A DNA stretch of 64,000 nt from Pholis gunnellus (lineage: Eukaryota > Chordata > Actinopteri > Perciformes > Pholidae), in contig OU342804.1 of assembly GCA_910591455.2 (NCBI GenBank), positions 20,114,484 to 20,178,483 on the forward strand, read 5' to 3'. Numbering within the stretch: the first letter of the stretch is position 1; the number at the start of each line of letters is the position of its first letter. Of the stretch, positions 1 through 13,733 are shown in pieces. A program made the position numbers and the translations under genes. The notes below the pieces were generated by a model. The model saw only the letters and a program-made list of their open reading frames with translations. It had not been told where the DNA came from and made no database searches.

Positions 1-3000
1 CAGTACAGGTTTGTGTAACAGTTAATCATCTTATTTTCTATTCCCTCTTTCTTAAATACCAAGAAGGAAAATGAAATATAGAAAAAACATCAACCTTGGA
101 CTTTGGATTTTTTATTATTTATAAGCTAGAATTTGCACCGTTGATGCTGCATTGAAATCTGAGGTAATTTTTTTTTTAACTGAAGTCTCCTCTTTAGGAC
201 GGAATCATCATTGCAGTTTAGGAATTCAGATTAACTAAAGCAAGATTTAGCTTAGAAAACTTCTCTCTTTAATGAGTGTACTGTATCACACACACACACA
301 CAAAGAGGGCTTTTGGGGATTTTACTATTGAGTTGAGAGCTTCCTCTCCAAGATTTACCTGTGATTCAATACACATTGTAAAGCAATAATTGAAATGGGT
401 GTAGCAGTGCCATCAGTTTAGTTGTCCTTTTGTTGAATCCTCATTGGTCAGTAAAACTTCCTCACTGTAATGGAGTTGAAGAAGTTAATCCAAATAATAA
501 TGCTTGAAATTAGAAAATGCCTGTTTTTTTTTTTACTGCAGCAGCAATGATGCATTTCACTGAACACTGATTTCTAAGTACTCAAATTATTTTGTAGCTT
601 CCAGGAAAAGTAATTGATGATGAAAAATTGTACATAACACTGCTAGGAAGTATTTTACTATGTAGTATAACGAAGAGGATCTGGCCTGTTTGAATGTAAT
701 GAGGGGGGGGGGGGGGTCTTATTTTTTTAAATTTTTTTTGCACAAACTTAATGCTATTTGCGCCAAGTACCCATATTTTAATGGTTGTGTTGAGGTTTCA
801 CTGTAAGCAGCAAATAGTGTGATTTCAGGGTCTAACTTTGTAGATTTCCTCTATTTTTGAAGCAGAGAAAAGGTTCCTGTATGTTTAGTACCATAAAGCA
901 GGTGAACACCTAGAAGGCAAAGTGGAGCTGTGATGACTTCAGTCTGTGGTAGATAATTCCTCTTCTCTTTTGGAAGGGGCTTTATTCAACGTTTATAGAG
1001 ACCTTCTGGTAAGGCACTGAGGAGAAACTGTTCATATTAACAGTAGCTGGATGGGTAAATATTTGAAAGCAAAGGCACAGACGAGGGCTTCGACTCAAAC
1101 CAGTGTGTAGTTAGTCAGAGTGAATTTTGGGCACTGATCCAGTGAACCAAACAGCGATGGGTCAATGACAAGTGACAGTTTCACGGCAGCACACGAGAAA
1201 ATATGAGCAATAAATCATCTGGATAACAAGTGTCATAAATACAACAATAATTATGTTTGTAAAAGCATCTTGTTTGTTGCAGATAATGCATAGAGAGATA
1301 AAATAAAACGAGTTTTAAAAAGTTACTGTACTTTCAGTCAGGACAGGTTTTTAATTTAACAGGTGTGTATGGAGCAGTCGGAGAGCTGAACTGCCAGTGC
1401 GCTGCAAAGACTTTGTCATTTGGAGACCCTGAAAAGATTCCGTCTGGAAAGTTCACTACTTCCTAAACTACAGAGTGGTTTGAGACACATCGTCATTTTC
1501 TTACTCTTTACAATTGGTGAGCAACGAGCACTGTGTAATATCCTCGTGTCAAATAACAGTACAGCATTTAACATCAAAGCCCTTTGTTATTTAAAATATA
1601 AGACTATTGGACAGACTCGACATCTGATTGAGCAGTCTCCATCCAATGATATTCAGATAAACTCGTGATTCTTTGGCAATAACTCGTTCAGGTGTTTTCT
1701 GATATAGGTGTGTGTAGCGCGAGTGCAGAACCTGCTCTCCCAAATGCTTTTAATTGCACATTTTACTCATTATATAAGAGAGTTTGTTTTACGGTGGTTG
1801 TTAAATATCATTTTGGCAAATATTATGAATACTGTATATGCTTGAAAATGTCCAATTCATATTTTTGATTAATGGTACTAAATAACCTTTTATCCTTTTA
1901 GTCTTTATATTTTCTGGAGAGATATTTCTATGCTGTATTTTTCCACTAACTCACAATGTTGCACTCTGCTGTAATTGCATGATGACCGTGCTTCCACTGT
2001 GGCACAGTTTGATATTGATGAGCAGCAGATGTATTTATTCAGTTATGCAAATGTTCTCTAAGAGGGATGCAAGTGCCGCTGTACATCCCCTGTGCCTTTA
2101 TTGGGAAGATTGACCATTTTTGTAACTATATTCTAAATCTGTTGACTTGTTAGTTTTCTAAAACTGTTGATTTATCTATCCTGTAAATGTAGTTAACTTC
2201 AGTGGTACTGCACTGAAGCTGTGTTTACTAACAGAGTAAGGCTCAAATGTGTACCAATAACCAATCATTACATTATTTTTCAAATTAATTTGCGTTCGTG
2301 CTTTTATTTCACTGGATTCTGGCTCAAGAATTCACTGTCTATTACCCTGAGACGTATACATGTTTATATACTCTTATCTATATCTATATAGATATATCTA
2401 TCTATATAACCGGCCATTCACACATCACATTAGTTTTTGGTTGGTCTCTTCAGAATTACTACCCAACTCTACACTAATTTACTAACAAATATTTACAGTG
2501 TGCTTCTTTGTGATTCAAACCAGAAAGAAATAAGAACATTTGGATTACAAAATTGCAAGCATTATTATAACAGAGAAGAAGAGATCCTAATGAGGGAATT
2601 GCTACTGGTGGTGTTACAAGAAGTCTCTGAGGTGGCTAGTTAAACTTCTGGGAGGTTGCCTTGCATTCCACGGTTCTTAATGTGAATCCTTTCAGTTTAT
2701 AGACTTCCTGAAATGAGTGGGTGAAACAAACAATGTTTTTTTTTCACAGCCTCATACTTTATGCATACATAATTGAATGTGTGCACCTTTCAAGCCAACT
2801 AAACAACTTCACTGGTTTGATTTTAAAACCTTAAATCCCTGCTAACCTTCCCAGTGTTGACTGAGCCATTGATGGGACACATCTCCGCATCAGTCTCAAC
2901 AAGCTTATTTATACACTCTCACTGCTGACCCAATTTTAAGTCAAATTGATGTGAAGATTTTAACCATATGCACTTTTAACCGTAAGGTCATGATTTGTAT

Positions 3001-3750
3001 TTGTCTCAAAAATAGATTATCAACCAGGCAAACTTCCCTGTGCTCCCCATGTTTGTTTTGTTTTTTGGTTATTTAATTACATGCAAATGCACACCTCTCA
3101 GGTAAGTTGTTATTTTAGTTTTACTCACATAGTGCATATTGCTAAATTTCAAGAAAACTGAATCCAGCATAGGAATATGGTAGAAATTAGGGTCAGTATG
3201 TGCTCCCTATAACAGCTTAATCTAGCCACAGTTATGACTGGAGTGACATGTCTCTAGTCTGCTATTTACTGAGCCAAATAACTGTTGTCAGAAAAAAAAT
3301 GAAAGGTCAAAGTCAAGTAGGCTACAAACACGAAATGCTAGGTCACATCTACTGTGGATATGTCTCTATCAGTTATTTTATTATCAGCAGGAGGTTTCCA
3401 TGCAAATGATCAAATTAAAGCTGAAGAGGCAGATGTATTCAAACACTGAAATCTCTTCAGTGCACGTGGCACCAGCTCCCCCTACTGTATACAACCATCA
3501 TAATGTAGATTTGATGCATTTAAACGAACTCGGAGGTTTCGGTAACTACCGTTGCATTTTTTCGTAAAGTTCATTATTGTGAGTTATTTTTAAATATCTT
3601 TCTGAGATAAAATCACATGACCCGTGAGTCTCTGTTAAAATGGCATCGAGAGTATTATATTTCACAGATATCTACAGTACTACAGTACAAATATTAGTTG
3701 GATGTAGTATTAGGAGGGAGGGGGAGCGAAACGTAACGTATGTTGCTGTC
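1..3750. other. No gene recognised (AT-rich non-coding)
   Basis: No open frame here has splice-bounded coding character or resembles a known protein; the longest frames are isolated and AT-rich. The stretch holds a G14 homopolymer at 703-716 and an AT/TCTA palindromic low-complexity patch near 2364-2409. It could be intergenic DNA upstream of ATXN1L or the 3' UTR of a gene that begins before the window; I cannot tell which. Confidence 0.5.
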
Positions 3751-3813
3751 TGCTCTTTAGTGTACGTGCTGGACGTTTGTACATGAAAAAAACAGGAAAT
3801 TGAATAAACTTAG

Positions 3814-3821
3814 TGACGTCA
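3814..3821. promoter_or_regulatory. Palindromic CRE (TGACGTCA), probable ATXN1L promoter
   Basis: A perfect 8-bp cAMP-response element (TGACGTCA) sits in a locally CpG-richer stretch about 1 kb upstream of the ATXN1L translation start. Full-palindrome CREs bind CREB/ATF factors and cluster within a few hundred bases of transcription starts, so I infer that the ATXN1L first exon lies around 3.8-4.1 kb. The start site itself cannot be read from sequence. Confidence 0.45.
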
Positions 3822-4037
3822 TCGGTGAGCGCCTCTCTGCTGGCCTTCGAAATGGGCTCGACTCCTCTGCCTTGATTTCTTCAATTGTCCCTCCGCATAT
3901 CATAACTTTTTTTATGAAGAACAGCCTGTTCGCGATGACATTTGGAGGTACGTCCGCACAACGATGCAAATCGGAGACATCTTTGATCGGCCTTCTGCGC
4001 GTTGACATGTTAGTTGCGAGCAGGACTGGAGTCAGTT

Positions 4038-4320
4038 AATGTTAACGTTAGCTAGTTGTAGCTGTGTTAGCCGCGCAGCTAACTAGCCGGAACCTTTGGG
4101 CTGGTGCCCAGTGATGCATTATAGCGATAACTAATAGGCCTCATATAACGTTATCTATCAGCTGAACTCAGCATATACGGTTAATGTTGATGCACAACGT
4201 GTCATGCTGTCACTTTCCTGTGTTTCCTAGAAAACGATGACTCCCAAGTCGCTAGCTAACTTTAGCTAAGTCAGCCACTGAGCTAGCTAACGGTAAACAG
4301 TTAACTTACTGCGAAGTGAA
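4038..4320. repeat. GCTAGC/AACGTTAGC-rich low-complexity DNA
   Basis: Short words such as GTTAGCTAG, GCTAACTAGC and AACGTTA recur without a fixed period. The same vocabulary returns at about 29.57-29.70 kb, 30.16-30.49 kb and 49.90-50.16 kb, each time near a probable gene start. This composition is common in teleost genomes; no mobile-element structure (terminal repeats or ORF) is visible. Confidence 0.55.
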
Positions 4321-4769
4321 GTGTAGCGGTAACTGGAAGAAAACTGACTTGTAACTACGTTTATAAAACAGGGGGTTTCTATCTAGTGCTGATCAGTACG
4401 CAGGTTTACTGAGATAATTAAAAAGCAGAACAGTTCAGTGTTCTAGTATGTTCCACTAAAGGACCTGCAGAATGAGTGTCCCTGGTGAGAAAAATCAACG
4501 ATCTTGTATATCTCGAGCCGGTGAAGTTCATCTTGGGCCAGTCTAATGGTTTATTTCTCAAATACACTCTGTCAAAGAGACTGATGACAAGATTCTCCAT
4601 CAATGTCTGTCTCTACAGTGACAGATGAGTGTAGCAGCACCATCATTTCCAACCTGAAACTAAAGAATCTTCATCTAATTTGACATGTCTATTAATCATT
4701 TCAGCGCAGATGTAATGGGCAGTACGCACCCAGAGAAACAGATACTTTGACTTTTCTTCTTTGTTCTAG

Positions 4770-4891
4770 GTGAATTGGCAGTCGAGGTCAGCCCGGTGAT
4801 TTCAGAACTGGTTCCTATGCGGGCCGACTGGCTTGCAAGTTTCAGTTCCTGTGCAGTACAGTAAAGGCACTTGCTTGGTCAGAGGATTGCT
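4770..4891 (+). other. atxn1l: ATXN1L 5' UTR, 3' portion (exon carrying the start codon)
   Basis: A pyrimidine-rich tract ending TTGTTCTAG at 4769 is a good 3' splice site, and the following exon runs uninterrupted into the ATXN1L start codon at 4892. One or more upstream non-coding exons are therefore likely, probably near the CRE at 3.8 kb. Their ends cannot be fixed without transcript data. Confidence 0.55.
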
Positions 4892-7800
4892 ATGAAACCA
4901 GCTCAGGAGCGCAACCAGGAGTGCCTGCCTCCTAAGAAGAGGGACCTCCTAGTTTGCAACAGCAGTGGAGCTGCAGCGACTACTGGAGGAGTTGGGGCTG
5001 CAGGAGGGGCTGGTGGAGGTGGCAGCAGCAGCAGCGGCGGCGGCGGTGGTGGTGGTGGTGGTGGTGGTGGTATTGGAGAAGATGAAGTGGTTTCTATCCA
5101 GAACTCTGCAACAAACAGTGACACTCAGGGAGGTACCCCGTCTGGAGAGTGGCTGCGAGCTCAGCCGGGGCTTCATTATGGAGTGGATAGTTCTGATGGC
5201 ATACCAGCAGTGCCAGTTGACCAGTACGGTATGCTCTACAAAGTGGCTCTTCCATCTGTTACCTACTCGCCTACCAGTCTCCACCCAGTGTTAAGCCACA
5301 TCTCTCAAGCCTACACTGTACACTCCTCTCTCCTGCAGCATCCAGGCCTTTCCTATCCTCCTCTTGGTTATGCCCAGATCCCTCATTCCTCTCTCCAGTT
5401 CGTTAGTTCCCCTTATGCAGCGGTACCTTATGCCCTACCCCCTGGCTTTGTCCCGGGATCCTTAATCTCTCCCTCAGGCACCATTCCTCAGCAACATGCT
5501 GTGTCCCACCTTGTTCCCTATCCATCCGTCATACAGGAAGGTGTGGTGTCCCCACCTCCCCAGGCCCAGGTCGCTGCTCATACCTTTGCCAAAGTTTCAG
5601 CATCCAGCGGCGTCCCGCTGATGCTGCCTTCAGAGCAAGCTGCACAGCAGCACCTCGGTAACGTAGGAGTCCTGCCCACGACAGAGCTCAGCTCTCGGGG
5701 GTTGCCGGTCTACTATCACTCTCAGGGCGCCAGGGCCACCAGAGACCCCCACAGTGCCCAGCAGGAGAATGAACCAGAGATGAACGGAGGCGATAAAGAG
5801 CAGGGAGCTAGGGAGCTTGTACTCGACTCGGCCTTCGCTGCCAGAAATGCACGTCTGCTGCAGGGAGCATCCAACTTTGTAGCCCAGGAGTACAGCCAAG
5901 ACAGAGGCTCGCTGAACCGAAGGCTGGAAGACCGGAGCTCACCTGGCCAGCGCAGCACACCAGACAGTGACCTGGAGGTGAGACGCACTAAACGACTCCT
6001 AATGGGACTTATGACTCCTGTTAATCTCTGTTACCATAGTTCCAACTTTCAGCAGCAAACTAGCGACAGAAGCATGTAAATGTACCAAAAGGCTAATCCT
6101 CATGTTGATCAAGCAATAAAATATCTTTTATAAGATATATACAGACGGGAATACTTCAACGTAATGAGAAATTACAGTTTTTACTAATATCTCACACCGT
6201 TTCTTTGCATAATGATATGAGTACATTTTTATAGAAATTTAAGTTGCTTACATTATTATTGACAGACTCTGCTTTGTGCTGTGGGTCTGTATGTAATTGT
6301 GCAATCACTCACAGCCACAACTGCTACTTTGTGGCAAAGCTATGCTATTTTTGGTTGCATGGAGATGCTCAATGAAGCCCTCTGTACCTCGTTTGAGATG
6401 GTGTGCAGGGCAAATCAATCAATCAATTAAATCAGGGTTTACTTAGCGACACAGATGTTTCATACTCGCATGCCATAATTCTGTCTGCTGCTGTGGAAAA
6501 ACATTTGAATGTCTTATTGTAAGTTTTACATTATGTGCGTTTCAGCAAAAATAACAAGTTTTCTGTCTAACACTAAATTCCCGTAATCAACTTTTAGGTG
6601 CAGCAAGTGGTTGGTCGTTTGGCTTCCCATGGTGGAGTGCGAAAAGAGGTCTCCTTTGCCCCCTTGAACCTCTCTCAGGGTGCCCAGAGAGCCAGAGATG
6701 TCCATGGAGAGGGCACGGGCGTGATCTCCGGGCGGACTGCCTTCACCACCCAGGCTGTGAGTTACAATGATCCCAGAGTGACCGGACTCCAGCAGCAAGC
6801 GGGACAACCGGGCCATGCGGTCATGCTTGCCAACGGGCAACCCGTTCTTATACCCTTGGAGTATCACCTGCAGCATCACCCCCAACCGCCACAGCAACAC
6901 TACCTAGGACAGGCCAATGATGCCTCAGCCAGCCACGCAGCCACCATGGCCTCCCCTAACGCAAGCTTTAAAGCCTCCGATTCTTCAGCCAGAGTGTGCC
7001 TCCTTGAAAGGGCGGAGCTGACCACAGCTCAGCAGCAGCTGCCCCAGCAGCCCCCTGTCCAGCCTGCAGCGGATGTGACTCAGGCCTTCGCTCAAAGCCT
7101 CGCTCCGGCCTCGGCTCCCTCCAACCCGTCACACTTCATGAAGGGAGCCATCATCCAGCTGGCTACCGGGGAGCTGAAGCGCGTGGAGGACCTCCAGACT
7201 CAGGACTTTGTGCGGAGCGCCGAGGTGAGTGGGGGGCTCAAGATTGATTCCAGCATGGTAGTGGACATCCGTGCCAGCCAGCAGAGACCGGGTCTTGTGT
7301 CGCTTCACTTCACCGTGGGGGAGCAGCAGAGCAAAGTGACCATCGACGTTCCCCCGGAGCACCCTTTTTTTGTGTTCGGGCAAGGCTGGTCGTCCTGCAA
7401 CCCCGAGCGCACGGCCCAGCTCTACGGCCTGGCCTGCCATCATCTGCAAGTAGGAGACGTGTGCGTGTCCATCACACTGCAGCAGCAGCAGCTTCAGCCC
7501 CAGCAGCAGAAACAGCCCCAGCACCATCATTCACAGCAGCAACAGAAACAGCAGAACCTGTCCAGGACTTTGAGCAAAACCAACGCCACATCAAGCCACC
7601 AGCTCATGGGGCCTCCGGCCCCGCAACAATCAAGGCCTCCGTCTCATTTCAGGCCAGACCGCATTCACAGAGACAGACAGAGGGATGGGGAAAAAGATGT
7701 GGTAGAAAAGGAGGAAACCACACATTTTGGGGTTGTCGGGCACTCTGAGTCGCCCATCAGAATAAGTAGGACCTCAGCAGAGCATCCGAGGAGCCAGAGC

Positions 7801-8034
7801 AGCTACCACTTGCACACAGAGGGCCCTGCTTTTGCAGGGGCGGGGATGGGAGCGATGCAGGCTGCGCTAGGTGCGTCTCAGAGGCGCTGGTCCTCACCTG
7901 GCCTCCAAAGATACAGTATGAAGGGAGACGAAGGGCCACGCCCTCAAATAAGCACCACCGGCCACACGAGGCCCTCTTTCATCCCCCAGGAGGTCAAACT
8001 GTCCATCGAGGGGCGCTCTAACGCAGGGAAGTAG
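4892..8034 (+). CDS. atxn1l: Ataxin-1-like protein (AXH domain), two coding exons
   Basis: Nuclear co-repressor of the ataxin-1 family; family members bind Capicua and other repressors through the AXH domain. Coding exons are 4892-5977 and 6598-8034 (donor GTGAGA, acceptor CTTTTAG, phase 0), giving 840 aa. The start ATG opens MKPAQERNQECLPPKK, matching the conserved N-terminus shared by ATXN1 and ATXN1L. Residues about 25-60 are Gly/Ser/Ala-rich with a 12-Gly run (49-60). The AXH domain spans about residues 540-656 (starting near FMKGAIIQL and including HPFFVFGQGWSSC); its wording is closer to ATXN1L than to ATXN1. A Gln/His-rich stretch follows at about 657-681. RRWSSP at about 791-796 matches the ATXN1 14-3-3 site around Ser776, here Ser794. 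The protein is longer than mammalian ATXN1L (about 690 aa). Failure to splice would extend the first exon to a stop at 6079. It converges on ZNF821. Confidence 0.93.
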
Positions 8035-11000
8035 CATCACATTTGGTAGCAGCTATAGAGGAGACTGCCACGAATGAGTCTGACAAGGAGAGAAAGAGGA
8101 AAAAAAAGTGCGAATGTAGCCTCAGAATGTTTGAGATTTTGCACACCTAAAATATACAAAAGTACAAGGTCTCTGGTGAGAAGTTGTGGTCCGGTTGTCA
8201 CTCAGCCAAAGGATACGCGCCTGTGGTTTCCCAGCCAGCTGAGGTCCAGCAGAGACATCACAAACTGAGTAGAAAGTATGTAGCGGATGAAACGCCTCCC
8301 CTAGTCCTTGCACACTGCAGTCCTCTTCCTCCCTCCCTCCCTTTTGTCATCACTTCCTCATAACCCATGCTTGGAGGTTACCATCGCATTCAGCACACTC
8401 TTGCTTCCTTTCTGACCAAACCGTCTCTGGAAGACCGAGGACTTACGAGGAATGTTTGTAGCACAGCGAAGCTACCAACTCTGCAGGTTCTGATATATTT
8501 AAAAAAAGATCCCAGCCATTGATCTTTTCTCTCCTCCATTCCTCAGATCCCGTTTCCTTCAAAAGCATTTACCCAAAAAAAAAAAAAAAAGAGAGGAGTT
8601 GCTGACATCGGCAGCTCCTGCGGTGATGTCGGCACTGTTGACGCTAACTGTCAGTGTATGTTACATTATGCTTCTCCTGCAGGAGTCTAAAACCTGTGCT
8701 GTCAGCAGAGATGCTCTCTCTCTCTCTCTCCTCCTTCCTTTTCAGAAGGCCGCCCGCTCTGCAGTGAATGGGATCCTCTCTCAGGCCAAGTGTGGCACGT
8801 TGCACTCGTCTTACAATCGAAATAGTGATAAGTCAATCAGTATGTCTGTTCATCAATCAGTGTCCACTCAAAACAAAACTCTGCTCATACCCTCTTGTTT
8901 AGGGCCTTAGCGTGTAAGTGTGTTTTGACTAATGCTTTGTTCTCTTCGATAACTAGAGATATCGTGCATTCCAGTATCATCGGTGAAAAATATCCATCAC
9001 TCAGTGTTTTAACTGTTTCTCACTTCACATCCCTCCCTCCTCCTCACTATACCTCTAAAGCTTTCCACACCAGACGGGTGACTTTCAATGCAATTTTTAA
9101 ACAAAGTAATTAAACGGAGGAGGAGGAGGAGAAGGCACCTGTGGGAATGAGACACCACCCTGTCACATGACTGGCTTGGAGGCCTGTTCAGCCTGAAACC
9201 ATAGGAAAAAGGAGGGGTAGTGAGTGGTTTTTAATCTTCGTCCTAGTTACTCTTTGCTCAGTTACCAAATTAAAGCAATAGTTCTTTTTACAGCATGCGA
9301 CTGTAACCCCCCCCGCCCCCCAGGAGTTTTTTTTTTATCTCTGTCCATCCGAGGCGGGACATCTGACCCTCACCGACCTTTTAAAGGTGATGCACTATTC
9401 TGGTGTTCATTTAAAATCTACTCTTCAGTATTTCTACACAAGCAATGCATGACAAATTCCTCAAGAAGTCATTGTAGATGAAACTGCTTCTCTTTTGTTT
9501 CTCCATCTCACTGATGGTGTTTTTTTTTTAATGTTTTTACTCAAGTGCATCTCCAAGAAAGGCTTGACTCTAATTACGTTGTGATCGTTATCTTCTTCTG
9601 TCCTTCGCTTTTGTACTCGGATACACTTTATCCGGTGTATCTGATGATTGTCTTGTGTTGCACATAGAAAATATCACTCATTGATTTCACACTGACTTTG
9701 TTGATAGGAATCGCAGTACAGTAGATGTTGTTGTTTTTTTTATGAAGGGAATATGTTTGAAGTATTGTTTGTGTTTTCGCGGTGAGATAAAAAACTGACT
9801 TGCATTTTTAACCCTGTTTACAAATTAGCCAAGATGAATGCTGCAGTTTCCTCCTCCTGACAGATTTATATCTTTGTCACTGAAAAAAAAAAGAACTCAA
9901 CACGGGTTAAATTTTAAAATAAGTGCAATTAGACCACACATAAAATCATTTAGAGTGTAATGATCAGACGGCATTCCTCATGCACACATTCCAATTTCAA
10001 AGTGTTAATCACACAGCTTTTCTCTCCTGTCATTGATCTTTGGACTTACCTCTGACAAAACATTTGATATGTTTTGAATATTTCATGTATTTACCGGTTA
10101 TATCTCCTCTCATTGGGACGGGCTCAGACAGAAGAATCCGGTACACGGCTTTTGTGTCTGACTAATGTGCTGGTACTGTCCATCGGCCCCCAGACACTGG
10201 AATGTTTTTAAATCTGTCCTCAGAGTACAGCAGCCTGAACCTCTGTGAGCAGAGAGAACAAGTATCCTCTGGTCCTGTCATGAAGAGCAGCTTCAAAGGA
10301 TAGCTTCATACTATTACAAGTCATTCTCACACGCCCATAAAGAGTTATAGGTTGCTGTAATCATTCCTCCTGTCCACACTGCAGCCTACAGAGACTCCTT
10401 CCTAATGCTTTTCAAGGTTTCTCTTCATGGCCGCTATGGACGGGAGGAATGATGACGATGACTAGTAACTCTTTCGGTGTGCAAATGGGATTCGTGTTGT
10501 ATTAAGATAGACTTGAAAAGGTGAACCTATCCTTTTTTAAAAGTGCTTCGCTTTCATTTTTCAAACACACACATCTCACCTTCAGAAGATCACCACATCG
10601 AGTTAGTTTCATGCTGTAAGCAATATACATAATACCTGAGCACATTTCATGTAGTGTTGGCATTTTCTATGCAGTAAACTCAAGTGTTGTACCGTTCATT
10701 GTCTTAAGTAGAGCTCTCTGAAGCAGGTTGGGATGATGCAGTCCGTTTACACTGATGTCTGCGTATAGGATTTTCTTTTTTTTGGCTTTGAATGATCTTT
10801 TTATAAGAATACAAACCAGTATTTTTGCTTTGCTACTTTCTCTTTTTGTTGCTCGGCTGTCCCCCTCTCCCTACGTATAGCACACCGCTGACTCGACTTT
10901 CATCTTCTCGCGTTGCCACACGGTTGGAGCCAAATTACTCGAAGACGAGTATCGCTTCAATTTTCCTGCGTTTGTCCGGCATTATTTTTGGCACGGTCGT

Positions 11001-12570
11001 ATCTTAAGTCGAGATGCGTTTGACGGGATTTAAATGGTGCGAGCAGTGCCACCTGAGACTCGACCGCCTGTCGACTCTCACAGCAAGACTGCACTGCCAT
11101 GAGCCTTTTGTTGTTTTCTGGTTCCTGCTTTGAGCAGCGCGTGTGTGCCATGTTAAGCAGGAATGCTCGACTTCTACTACCAAGATGTCCGATGAATTTT
11201 ATTCACATCACTGATAGTCTGTTGCTGTAAGTAATTGCACTAAATTCCCTCCTTTTTACAGTGTTTTGAGCTTAAAACTGTTGGTAAATTGAAGAGTTCC
11301 AAAATGTAAAGCGCACAGAATCATGGTTGTGTGTTTCTGTAGATAGCTGTATTTTTCTTTTTCTTTTTTTTGTTGTTGTATAGATAGCTTTGATGATGCT
11401 TGTTGATAATGCCTTAAACTCTGCTTTGTTCAATGTGTGAAGTTGAAATGATGGAAAGCTTCTGTTGGACTCGTGTTCCCTTCTCAGGCTGTTCAAGAGC
11501 AAATCAGAAACGTCGAGCTTTGACACTCTTGTCACGCCTATGAGCAGAAATTCATCTTCATGTTTCTCAAAAGGGGGCCGGGGAATTCTCTCCGGCCCCA
11601 GACGCTTCAACCATGAAATCTGCAACTTTGTGTTTGGGTGGTGTTTTGTATTTTCTTTTCTTTCCTCATGAACTATTCCGTTACATATTTAATACACTCT
11701 TTTTTTCTGTCATACTTGCCTTTTTAATTCCAGTTTTTTTTTCATGGTGCGTAAGTGGAGTAAATGGAAAGCACTTTTCTGCACTCTTTTCAAGACGATG
11801 AGAGGAGTGTCTGTAACGGAGGGCAATCCATTATTTCCACACAAACACATGTTTTTTTTATTGTTGTTGCACAAGATCAGTAGTGTTTTTTTTTTATCCC
11901 TAGAATTAATGGAGCGTGTTTGGTGTCTTGTGCTTGGTCTCTGGACAGCTGAATCTCGGTGAATAAATGGAGACAGACAGGCTGCATTAATCAGATAGCT
12001 TTCCATTGGTGGTAATGTAACGGTTTATCATGTTTTGTGATGTTGGCAGCGGGGATTTCTACTCCCCGTGTGAACTACTTCCCGTTTGATCTCGCATTGA
12101 ACTGCAAACGGTGAATTTAGATGATTTTGGTGTCGCTGATGTCCAGTTAAATCAGGAGAACGGTTCAAAGTTTTAAAGAAGTCTGTATTTTCAGATTTTA
12201 CATTCTACTTTTTTTTGCCTCATGGTGACACTGCTTTTCATGTGACGTGCAACTATTGAAAAACAAACACACAAAAAACTGCTTTTTCTTTTTTTTAAAT
12301 GCCTAAATCTGCAAAATATATGCAATGATGTAAATGTAACATTCAATCCTCAAGTATAATCCAGGTTGTATGAACTTTGTATAGTGAGTTTTAATATCGT
12401 ATGGCCGTACCAATATGTATTGATCTTTATCAGAAGCCTTAGAGTTGTCGACCGAAAGTGCTCCCTTAGAATACCCCACACCTACCTGACTTTAACAAAG
12501 CATTAATATCTCTATTTTGTTGCGTTTTTATTTGTACTGGTTTTGAATAAAATAGATTTGTACTGTATAT
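8035..12570 (+). other. atxn1l: ATXN1L 3' UTR (long)
   Basis: No coding sequence is seen after the ATXN1L stop. The stretch is T-rich with many short poly-T tracts, which fits a long 3' UTR; ataxin-1 family mRNAs typically have 3' UTRs of several kilobases. Candidate poly(A) hexamers lie at 11962-11967 and 12546-12551, the latter followed by TG-rich sequence. The extent is inferred, not proven. Confidence 0.6.
12546..12551 (+). terminator. atxn1l: Candidate poly(A) signal AATAAA for ATXN1L
   Basis: AATAAA is followed within 30 nt by T/G-rich sequence (TTTGTACTG, TATTTGTACC), the usual downstream element. It is the last good plus-strand hexamer before the ZNF821 tail. AATAAA at 11962-11967 is a possible earlier site. 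Confidence 0.5.
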
Positions 12571-13730
12571 TTGTACCTCTCTGTGAACTACTTAGGGCGG
12601 TTTTCTTTTGTTTTGCTGTTTTAATTCTATGTACTTTAAGGACACAAAGATATTGTATTTTTATTGTTACAGCTAACTTGGAGACATTGCATTTATCATG
12701 TTTGTTAAGTAAACACAATATAATATATATATAAATATAAACTATTATCCAACTTGTGTGCTGTGTTTCTTTAGTTGCATTTATGTATTTATTTGAGTTT
12801 CTTTCTCTTCAGTGGTATTTAGTCATTTAGGGTTTTGAGATGAAGCGAGTTACCTCAGAGTAGAGAATGTACAATGGTTTATCGTCACTGATGCATTTAT
12901 ATAGAATAATTATTTGAATGCTGCAGCTTGTTATTGGGGAGCTAATGTAACTACTTTATACACTATGTAGTTTATGTATACATATGATTAAATGTCAATC
13001 CTTAATCTTTACAGTGACTAGGAAGTATAGCTGGTAAATATGGTGGTATAGAGCTATGGCAGCCAGTAATATACATCATGAGTGTTTCATAAGCAACTGA
13101 ATACGTACCAACATGTAACCACTACTGGAATTTAAATGCCACCGAGTAGAATGAAGTATGAATTTTACATGAATTCATACGGTTTGAATTTTTCTTTTTG
13201 ATTTCTAGGTCATTTAAAATTTCTCAAATTCAGATAGAAAGTGAAACTGTACAATACTCCAAATTACACATTACAGTCGTTTAAAATCAATTAGCCGAAT
13301 TCTGATCTTAATTATTTGCGTTAAGTTAAAAACAAATCAAGTAGCTTAAAACTTTTATAAGATCATGTACCCGACACCAAAATCTATTTATTAAATTAAA
13401 AAATAGCAAGGACTTTAATTTGTGAACCCTGTTTTTTTTTACACTTGAATGCTGTAAAATCTGCGGCATTTAATTTTCAACAATACTAAGTAATTCATTT
13501 CACATTGAGGTGCTCAGTTTCTTAAACGTTTTTACATTTGTATGGCTATAATTTGCTAAAAACAAATATTTCTGTATTCATTTTTAATCTAGTGATCTAG
13601 TGGAACAGAGGTATAAAGAATACACCCGACATTTGAAGAGAAGACCTCCCAGTTACAGAAATGTGTATTTGTGTGTATAAAACACAGGAGGAGGGAAGTG
13701 ACTCGGGACACTGCCACTGTAGTAAAGTCA
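12571..13730. other. Intergenic gap between convergent genes
   Basis: AT-rich sequence of about 1.1 kb between the proposed poly(A) sites of ATXN1L (plus) and ZNF821 (minus). No coding signal or recognisable repeat was seen. Confidence 0.5.
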
Positions 13731-13733
13731 ATG

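Noticed and set aside
4903..5294. Long antisense and shifted frames over the ATXN1L Gly tract
   Set aside because: They arise from the simple GGC/GGT repeat and overlap a clear coding exon.
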